Assembly: GCF_030143245.1 (NCBI RefSeq)
Contig: NZ_JARJNS010000004.1
Coordinates: 1 to 64,000, forward strand
Source: Rhabdaerophilum sp. SD176
GTDB taxonomy: Bacteria > Pseudomonadota > Alphaproteobacteria > Rhizobiales > Beijerinckiaceae
Direction of reading: 5' to 3'
Length of the DNA stretch: 64,000 nt
The notes beneath the pieces are model-generated. The model made no database searches. It saw only the letters and a list, made by a program, of their open reading frames with translations, and was not told the origin of the DNA. Positions within the stretch are counted from its first letter, which is position 1, and each line of letters opens with the position of its first letter. The position numbers were made by a program, and so were the translations under genes. Positions 9,436-18,000 of this stretch are shown here, piece after piece.

Positions 9436-10233
9436 TCAGGAACCCATCCCGCCAAAATTCAGTGTGCCACCCTGATTGAGGAATTCGAGGTCCAGTTCGC
9501 CCTTCTGGTTGACAGGAACGCGGGCCTCGTGGGCCGCGTGAAGCTCGGCCAGTCGAGCGAGATCGGGCAAATTTTGCATCGACATCAGCTGAGCAAAGGC
9601 GAGCAAGAGCGCACCATCCGCCCGCAATTGGCCAAAGGTTTCCCCAGGTAATTGGGAGAGCAGCGTCTCATTGATCCGATAAAGCCCAACAATATTCTCT
9701 GAACGATCTCTGATCGTGAGCTGGATCGGCCATGGTTCGAGCAGCCCATGGGAATGCAACGTCGCCATAGCACGTTGGGTCGCCTGCTCAGCATGGTCGA
9801 GCTCGATCAGAAAGTTCAGGACCTCGCCGAGAAACGGGGCTGGCTTATCGTCAACAAAAAAGGCTTCACTTGCCCCTGTCTTTGACTGGGCCAGCCCCTC
9901 TGGCTCAAGAATCATCAGGATTTTCTGTTGATCCTGGCTATGGCCTAGCGCGAAGGGATAGCTGCGAAGACGGGCTGGAACATAGCGCCCTAGCCAGCGC
10001 CCATCCGGGGCCACCAGAAGACTTTTCCCGACATGGAGACCCGCGACGGCCACAGGTCGGAACGTTTCTCCATCCGCGACAAAGGCAATAGGAAGGTTGG
10101 CTTGTGCCCGCGCGATCTCGGAGACGACAAGGGGTATGAGGGCCGATTGGGCCGCCCGGGACAAATCGCTGGGGCGCTGCCAGAACAGATGAGCGTGGCG
10201 TTGGCGCGAAATCGGGACAAAGCTCGATGACAT
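9436..10233 (-). CDS. SapC-family protein
   Basis: Protein of 265 aa matching the SapC family (PF07277 type). Diagnostic stretches are FVPISRQRHAHLFW, ALIPLVVSEIARA, GLHVGKSLLVAPDGRWLGRYVPA and RSYPFALG. The family is named after a gene in the Campylobacter S-layer secretion locus; its biochemical role is unknown. There is no signal peptide or membrane segment. It heads a minus-strand cluster with the SH3-like protein (55-bp gap) and the M64-like peptidase, which fits a link to export of surface or secreted proteins. Type I exporter genes are absent here. The start has no clear ribosome site. Confidence 0.8.
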   Translation of the reverse strand: MSSSFVPISRQRHAHLFWQRPSDLSRAAQSALIPLVVSEIARAQANLPIAFVADGETFRPVAVAGLHVGKSLLVAPDGRWLGRYVPARLRSYPFALGHSQDQQKILMILEPEGLAQSKTGASEAFFVDDKPAPFLGEVLNFLIELDHAEQATQRAMATLHSHGLLEPWPIQLTIRDRSENIVGLYRINETLLSQLPGETFGQLRADGALLLAFAQLMSMQNLPDLARLAELHAAHEARVPVNQKGELDLEFLNQGGTLNFGGMGS

Positions 10234-10704
10234 GATGAACCATTGCGGTTTGGTCGGCAGGATTGCTGACCACGTCTTTGGCTTGATCCAGTACCTGCTG
10301 CCCCTGTGTCAAGACATGGCAGGCGGCAGTCGATGGTTCTTGCTTTTGCGTGACGGCCAGCCTTCGCACCACCTAGAGGCTCGATATTTCAAAAAGCGTT
10401 TGAATGGCTCACGGGGACAAGCAGTTCGAGATCCCAGCAAGGGGTGCAAAAAGGCAGGTTCGAGCGCCATTCCCGGCGAAACAGCCTTGCAGGCCAAGAT
10501 GTGGGTATATCTGTCGCGATGGCTCAATTGGCGCTATGCGCAGCAGAAATGGCATAGCAGCCGTCTTCGGAGGATATCCGTATTGGGGGCTGCGCGCCAA
10601 TAGGGGCTGGGCCTTGCCGATGGCAAGGCCAAATCCCGAGCGTGACCATTAGACTTGGTCGGTCTTACCCTCCATCCGTGATTTCGTGCGGGCTAGCTGG
10701 CGCG
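10234..10704. other. Gene-free boundary between AT-rich island and GC-rich backbone
   Basis: I see no convincing gene here: the short open frames on both strands lack ribosome sites and recognisable protein features. Base composition shifts from the AT-richer left block to the GC-rich right block across this stretch. It probably contains the promoter of the SapC cluster and the downstream region of the oxoamine synthase gene. Confidence 0.45.
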
Positions 10705-12054
10705 TCACCTGCGCTGCGAAACCTGAGCCGACAGGATGGCCTTCACCGAGACATCGCGGATCTCGTCCAACGTGGCGGCGACGGCCTCGACAGCCCCTGC
10801 AATCTGCGCCTCGCTATGGGTGGCGTTGATGAAGAAACGCAGCCGTGAGGACTTTTCCGGCACGCCGGGCGGAAGGATCGGGAAGGCGTTGTAGCCCTTG
10901 CCCTTCAGCCGTTCCGAGAGCACCAGCGTCCGCGCCGTCTCCCCCACGATGACCGGGATCACGGCATAGCCCCAGGCCCCGCCGGTATCGAGGCCTTTGG
11001 CCTTGGCGAGGCGCAGGAAGAGCTGGCTGTTCGCCTGCAGCTTCGCCACCCGCTCCGGCTCGCGGTTCATGATCTCGAGCGCCTTGGCCGAGGCGGCGGC
11101 GTTGGAGGCGGGCATGCCCACGGAATAGACGAAGCCGGGAGCATGGCATTTCAGCAGGTCGATGACGATGGCATTGCCGGCGACGTAGCCGCCGCAACCC
11201 ACCAGCGTTTTCGACAGCGTGCCGAACCAGAGATCGACCCCGGCCGGATCGACATTCTGGTGCTCGAAAATGCCCCGGCCACGCGCGCCGAGCACGCCGA
11301 GCGCATGGGCATCGTCCATCATCAGCCAGCAGCCGAATTTCTTCTTGAGGGCGACGAGGCGGGCCAGATCCGGCCCGTCGCCATCCATCGAGAACAGGCC
11401 CTCGGTGATGATCATCGCCCGCTCGAAACGATGCCGCTCGCTGGTCAGCAAGGTCTCCAGCGCATCGAGATCGTTATGGGCGAAGTTCCGCCGTGTCGCG
11501 CCGGAAAGCTGCGCGCCGACGACGATGCAATTATGGCTCAGCACATCGTGGAAGATGATGTCCTTCGGCCCCATCAGGCTGGCAATCGTCGAGACGCCGC
11601 CGGCATGGCCGGAATTGAACGCCACGCAATCCTCGGCCGCGTAATTCTCGGCCAGAAGCCGCTCGAGATGGCGATGGATCGACCGTTCTCCGGCGCTGAT
11701 CCGGCTGGCGGAAACGGAGGTGCCGAATTCTCGTGTTGCTTCTTCCGACGCCGCGACAATCTCGGGATGGCCGTTGAGGCCGAGATAGTCATACGATGCG
11801 AAATTGGTGAGCTTGCGTCCCTCGAGAATGGTCTCGGCCCCGGCGCGCACGTCATGCTGGCGGTAATAGGGCACTTCCAGCCGCGCGAATTTGGCGAATT
11901 CGCGCTGGAAGGTGATCTGCTGGTATTGCGGCAGCGAGTCGAAACGCGTGTCGTAGTTGCGCTCCGGCAGGTCCGGGCGAGCCGTGGTGGCAGAGGGCGC
12001 CTTGCGCATCATCGACAAGAGCGCGTTGACGTCTTTTCCACCCGCTCCGCTCAT
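10705..12054 (-). CDS. Alpha-oxoamine synthase (PLP), probable polyketide-offloading enzyme
   Basis: Fold-type I PLP enzyme of 449 aa in the alpha-oxoamine synthase family (KAS/BioF, ALAS, serine palmitoyltransferase). Key stretches are FASYDYLGLNGHP, FNSGHAGGVSTI, DDAHALGVLG and FGTLSKTLVGCGGY, where Lys near residue 280 should bind PLP. These enzymes join an amino acid to an acyl thioester with loss of CO2. An N-terminal extension of about 60 residues precedes the core. It lies immediately after a thioesterase-less polyketide synthase, so by analogy with fungal fumonisin synthesis (Fum1/Fum8) it probably releases the ACP-bound chain as an aminoketone. Classical biotin or haem roles look less likely given this neighbour. 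The amino acid used is unknown. Confidence 0.88.
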   Translation of the reverse strand: MSGAGGKDVNALLSMMRKAPSATTARPDLPERNYDTRFDSLPQYQQITFQREFAKFARLEVPYYRQHDVRAGAETILEGRKLTNFASYDYLGLNGHPEIVAASEEATREFGTSVSASRISAGERSIHRHLERLLAENYAAEDCVAFNSGHAGGVSTIASLMGPKDIIFHDVLSHNCIVVGAQLSGATRRNFAHNDLDALETLLTSERHRFERAMIITEGLFSMDGDGPDLARLVALKKKFGCWLMMDDAHALGVLGARGRGIFEHQNVDPAGVDLWFGTLSKTLVGCGGYVAGNAIVIDLLKCHAPGFVYSVGMPASNAAASAKALEIMNREPERVAKLQANSQLFLRLAKAKGLDTGGAWGYAVIPVIVGETARTLVLSERLKGKGYNAFPILPPGVPEKSSRLRFFINATHSEAQIAGAVEAVAATLDEIRDVSVKAILSAQVSQRR

Positions 12055-12085
12055 GGTCCTTTTCCACCCGCTCCGCTCATGGTCC
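12034..12085. repeat. 26-bp tandem duplication at the PKS/oxoamine synthase junction
   Basis: Two exact 26-bp copies (12034-12059 and 12060-12085) lie head to tail. Each carries an ATG followed by A. The first, overlapping the PKS stop as ATGA (12080-12077), starts MSGAGGKGP and stops at a TGA that overlaps the oxoamine synthase ATG (12054-12051). The two genes are thus linked through a 9-codon mini-gene by two ATGA overlaps. Confidence 0.9.
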
Positions 12086-15000
12086 GCGCCGGCCTCCCGC
12101 CATTTTCAGTTTCTGCGAAAGGGCTTCCGCCTCCTCGCTGGTGATGTTGCCGCCATGCAGGCCCGACATGGCCAGCGCGATATTCCCGCCCGTATCCGCG
12201 GCTTCCTCGTCACCCCCGCCGCCACCGCCGAGGCTGGTATGGATCATTGCCGCGATATCGCCGAGCCGGCGATCGCCCGCGCCGACCAGTGGCACATCGG
12301 TGCCGCAGAGCCGCTCGATCGAGAGCTGGAGCTCAAGCGCCATCAGCGAATCGAGGCCCAGCTCGCCGAGCGGACGGCTGACATCAATCTGCTCTTCCGG
12401 CATCCGCAGGATATGCGAGATCTCGCGCTTGAGCGCACCGACGATGATCGTGATCGCCTCGCTCCGGCTCTTGCCCTCGATCGCGGTGACGAGATCGCCT
12501 TCCTGCTCGCCATCTTCCTCGCGCCGGGCGAGGCCGAGGCCGGCAAAGGCGGGGCTGTTGATCAGGCGGAGCTTTTCCGCCGCCGCACCGGGCGAGATAT
12601 TGGTGTAGAACTGCATCGGCCCAACCTCGTTGCCGAGCACCAGCAGCCGGCCGAGATGCGCGAGGCTCTCGGCGGAGGAGATGCCGACCACGCCCGTCGT
12701 GCGCCGCAGGCGGCGGCCGAGCTGCTTGTCCCGCGCGATGATGCCGACATCGGAAATCGCGCCCCAGCCGACGGCAAGTGCCGGCTTGCCCTGGTGGCGC
12801 CGCTCGCGGGCAAAGCCTTCGAGCCACGCATTCGCGGCCACATAGGCGCCCTGGCCGGGGCTGCCGATCACCGTCGTGGCCGAGGAATAGACCACGAAGA
12901 AGTCGAGGGGCTGGCCGGAAGTTGCAGCGTCGAGATGACGCGCGCCGTCGATTTTCACCTTGAGCACCGCCCTGAGGCGTTCCGGAGTCAGGCCGCTGAT
13001 CATCCCGTCATCCAGCAGCACGGCGGCATGGATCACCCCGCGGAGCGGCCCGTGGCGCTCGGTGATCTGCCGGACAAGGGCGTCCACAGCCTCGCGGTCC
13101 GAGACATCGAGCGCGACGATCTCCACCGTCACGCCGCGGGCACGAAGCGTTTCGACCTCGCTTTCGAGGCCCTCCTCGACGCGGCCGCGCCGCGAGGCCA
13201 GCACCAGCGTGCCGGCACCCTTGCCGGCCAGCCAGCGGGCAGTCGCGAAGCCGAGGCCGCTGGTGCCGCCAACGACAAGATAGGCGCCGGGCTTTGCCCG
13301 GAACTGCAACCCGGTGATCGAACGGCTCGCCAGCTTCGAGGGGCGGACGACGATCTTGCCGACATGTTCGGAGGCCTGCATCAGCCGGAACGCGGTGCCG
13401 ACATCCTCACCCTCGAAGACCCGATAGGGCAGGGGCTTCAGCGCGCCGGAGGCGAACTGCGCCGAGATGGTCTTCATCATCGCCTCGACCAGCGGCCGGT
13501 CATGCGCCAGCAATTCATCGAGATCGACGCCGTAATAGGCGATGTTCCGCACGAACGGCCGGAGGCCGAGCTGGGTGTTGTCGAGGTAGTCGCGCTTGCC
13601 GAGCTCGACGAACCGCCCGAACGGCTTGACCAGCCGGAAGCTCGCCACCATGGCCGGGCCGGCCAGCGAGTTGAGGACCACATCGACGCCGCCGAGCGTG
13701 TTGCGGATAACCTCCGCGAACCGCTCCTGCCGGGAATCGAAGGTCAGGTCCGCCCCCATGGCACGGGCAATGGCGCGGCGCTCCTCGCTGCTCGCTGTCG
13801 CAAGCACGCGGCTGCCGGCCTGTTTCGCGAACTGGATCGCCGCCAGCCCGACGCCGCCCGCCCCGCCATGGATGAGCACGTCATCCCCGGCGGCGATCTG
13901 CGCGCGCTTGACGAGCGCGAACCAGGCGGTCGCGAAGGCGACGGGAATCGTCGCTGCCGCCTCGAGACTCACGCCTTCCGGCACCTTGAAGAAATGCCAG
14001 GCCGGCGAGACGAGATGCGAGGCAAAGGTATTCGCCGCAAAGCCCATCACCGCATCGCCGACGCGGAGATCGGTGACGCCCGCGCCGGTACGGGTCACGA
14101 TGCCGGAGCATTCGAAGCCGAGCGCGGCCGCCGTGAGGCCGGCGCCCAGGAGGTCATCATCGAGAATGCCGAGGCCGACAAGAATGTCGCGGAAATTCAG
14201 CCCGACGGCCGCAACTTCGATTTCGATTTCGCCAGCGCCCGGTGCCTGCCGCGTCTCGCGCAGCCAGGTGAAACTGTCGAGGCGGCCGGCCTGCTCGAAT
14301 TTCAGGACGCTGCGCTCGTTCTCGCCAAGGCGCGCCGGCGGGCAAAGGTTCCGCCGCATCCGGATGGCCTTGAGCCCGTCCGCGCGCACCACAACCTCCA
14401 GTTCGCCGCCCGAAAGGCCAAGCAGGGCTTCCATCTGCGCGCCGGCATCCGGCAGCGCCGGATCGAAATCGGCAAGCCGCAGGTCGACCGTCGGGAATTC
14501 GTTGATCGCCACGCGCAGGAAGCCACAGAGGCTGCTGGCCGTGGCGGCGGGAACGGCATCATCGTCATGCGCGCCCTGCGTGCAGATCGTGACGCGGATG
14601 CCCGTATCGAGCGGTTCCAGCGCCTCGGCGATCCGCTTGAGCGCCTCGAGATGCGTGGCGACGCGCTCGACCGCATCGGCCCCGTCAAGGCTGACCGGGT
14701 AGACAAGATGCGGCGGCAGGCGTTTTTCCTGCGCCAGTTGGGCGAGGCGCTCGCCCAGATTCTTATCCGCCGCGAGCATCAGGTCGGCGCCGCGGGCAAG
14801 GGCCTTGTCGAACGGGGTGAGGCCGGAAACGACCACCGCATAGGCCGTGCTCGAAACGTCGCGCGCAGGCGCCGGAACCTGTCCGGTGATCAGCCCGCCG
14901 AGGCCGTCGCTGGTCGGCCGCGTGGCGAGCGTGACAGCGCCGAATCGCTCCAGCGCCTCGCGCGTGCGTTCCGGCGAAGGTGTGCGCGGCAGGCCCGCCT

Positions 15001-18000
15001 CACCCTTGCCGGCCGGCGTGAACCAGCCGGCCCAGAGACCAAGCAGGAAATCCAGCGTCGCATCGGCACCCGGCTGCGCCACGAGCACGGTTGCATCCGG
15101 GCGGAGCACGCCGCGCAGCGAAGCGGAAATGCCGTCCTCGCCGCCGAGCGGGGCCGAGGCCACGCCGGCCAGCACGTCAAACCCGACCGGCGAGGTCAAA
15201 TGCAGCGCATCCTCAAGATTGAGGAATTCGATTTCCGGATCGACCTTGCCCATCAGGCGGGCATTGTCGATCGCCTTGCGGTTCTGGGCAACGAGCGTCA
15301 CCTCGATCACGCTGGCCCGGACCAGTGGCATCACCGCCGTCAGGAGGCCGGCGCTCCAGGGCTCGACCGCGAGCACGCGCAGCTTCCGGGCGGCCTGGCC
15401 AGCCATCGCCTCCAGTGCATCGCGAAGGGCAATAAGCGCGGGATGGACGAGCAGGCCGGATGTCTCGATCTGGTCCCGTGCGGAAGGCGGCACGGCAAGC
15501 CGGCCACCCTGCCGGATCAGCCGTTCGGCATGCGCCAGCGCCTGCGCCGCAAGGCGGATCTCGAGATTGGCATCGGCGAAATTCGTGACCAGCGTGGTCA
15601 GGACCTCTTCGGCCGGCGGCAGCGGGTTTTCCGCCACCAGAACGCCGCCCTGGACGAGCCCGAACCCTTCGAGGATCACGCGCGCGGCCTCAAGCAAGGG
15701 CACTGCATCCTCGGCGACTTGGCCACCGGCCACGAGGCCGGCCGGGTCAAGCTTGCCGTCGGGCGCAAGTCCGATCGCGATGCGGTGGGCGAGCGAGACG
15801 GCGAAGGCCCGGGCAATGAGCCAGGCCGGTGGCACCTCGCGGTCATCCGTATTGTCGTTCGAGGCTGCCTCGGCCTTGGCCAGGCGGGCCAGCGCGCCTG
15901 CGGGCAGGGTGATCGGCAGCGCTTCGACCCGGAAGGTGCGGTCGGCGGTCGTGGCCTGACCGAGATAGAGCGCGCGCAGTACCGCCGCCTCGACGAAGGC
16001 GACAACCTCGCCGGCTTCATCCATCAGCGTGATGGCCACGGTCTTGAACCGGTCGGTCTCGTGGGTCAGCCGCGTGATGGACTGGCGGATCGGCACGCCA
16101 TGGCGCCAGACCCGGATACCTCGGAAGCGGACCGGAAGATGCGCTTTTTTTTCGCCTTCCTTCTGCGGCCGCGCGATGAACAGGCCGTGGAAAGAGGCAT
16201 CCAGCGAAACCGGGTTCAGCACTTGGCGGTCCGCGAACGCCCCGAGGCCCATCTCGTCGGGCAGGCGAAGCTGCGCATGGGTGGTGATGTCGTCACGTTC
16301 GGAGGCCGTGACAAGCTGGAACATGGGGCCGTAATCGAGGCCCGCCAGCGTTGCTTCGGCATAGACCTCCGCCGGCGTATCCCGAAAATAGCCTTCGCCG
16401 TGTTCCGGCCCGGGCAGCGGTGCCACGACCGGCGTGGCGAGCGGCTCGATCCGGCCGCGGGCATGAAGCACCCATTCCTGCGCGGAAAAGCGCTTGCGGC
16501 TCCAGACCTCGATCGTATTCGTGGCCTCGGAATAGCGGGTCGAGATCTCGCGGGTCTCGTCCTGCGCGATGGCGAGGGCGCGGAGCACATCGAATTCGGC
16601 CATCTGCAGCGGTCGCTCGCCGAAAAGGTCACGTCCCGCCGCCAGCGCCATCTCGATCAGCCCTGCCGCAGGGACGATCACCCCGCCATCGACGCGATGA
16701 TCATCGAGATAGGGCACGATGGCTGGGTCAAGCAGAGCGCGCCATTCCGGAGAGCCGTCGGCCATCCGGGCGCCGAGCAGCGGATGCCGCGCGTCCGAAT
16801 GGTTGAGCTTGCCAAACGCGTTGACATGTTCCGACGTACCCGGAAGCTGATAATCCTGCCGCTGAAAAGCATAGCCGGGCAGTTCGGCCATGCGCACCGG
16901 ACGCGGCCCGAACACCGCCTCGCGGTCGACATGCGCGCCATGGGCGATCAGCCGCGCCACGACGAGCGCGACCGGGTCGAGCCGGTCTTTCTGCGACAGG
17001 CTGGCCAGTGTCTCGCCGGCGCGGCCGGCATCGCGCAGGGTTTCCGCAATCGGGCCCGTCAGGATGGCGCGGGGGCCGATCTCCAGATAGATCTGCCCGT
17101 CCTGCGGCGCAGCGGCCAGCAAGGCCTGCATGAAGCGGACCGGTCGGCGGATATTCTGCCACCAATACTCGGCATCGAGCGTTTCGCCGGCCTTCACCTC
17201 GCCGGTGACAGTCGAGCAGAAGGGAATCGCGGTCGCACGCGGGGAAAGCCCCGCGAGATCGGCCACCATGGCCGGCCCGATCGAGTCCAGCACCGAGGAA
17301 TGGAACGGATAATCGATATCCAGCGCCACCGTGGCCACACGGGCGGCACGGCAATGCTTGGCGAAGCTCTTCAGCAGGTCTGCCGGGCCGGAAACCGTTG
17401 TGGAGGTGCCGCTGTTATAGGCGGCGATCTCGATCGCCTCGGCGCCGAAGGCCTGCAGCAGGCGCTCGACCTGCGGCGCCTCTGCCGCCACGACCATCAT
17501 CCGGCCGAGGCCGCGCACCTTTTCCTGATGCTTCGACCGCAGATAGATCAGCCGCACCGCCTCGGCGCGGGTCAGCGCGCCGCTGGCTTCCGCCGCCGCG
17601 ACCTCGCCGACCGAATGCCCGAGCACCGCGGCCGGGCGGATGCCTGCCTCGCCGAGGCAGCCGGCAAGCGCGGATTGGATCGCATAGATAAGCGGCTGGG
17701 CAATCGAGGTCTGCTCGAGTTCTGCTGCCGGGATCGGGGTGGTCAGCTTATCGGTCAGCGACCAGCCCGAAAGTGGCTGGAACAGCGCATCGATCGTCGC
17801 GATCTCGGCCCGGAAACGCGCATTGCCGGCATAGGCGGCATGGCCCATCTCGGCATGTTGGCTGCCGTTGCCAGAAAAGACGAAGACGACTGGCGCATTG
17901 GCAGAAGCCGCCTGACCGAATGCATGGCTGGCAGGATCAGCCTGTCCATCGGCAAACTGGCGCAACGCGTCGGCGGCATCCTGGCCGTCGACCAGCGGCA

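Noticed and set aside
10232-10603. 123-aa plus-strand frame between SapC and the oxoamine synthase
   Set aside because: No ribosome site, no domain and atypical composition; treated as noncoding.
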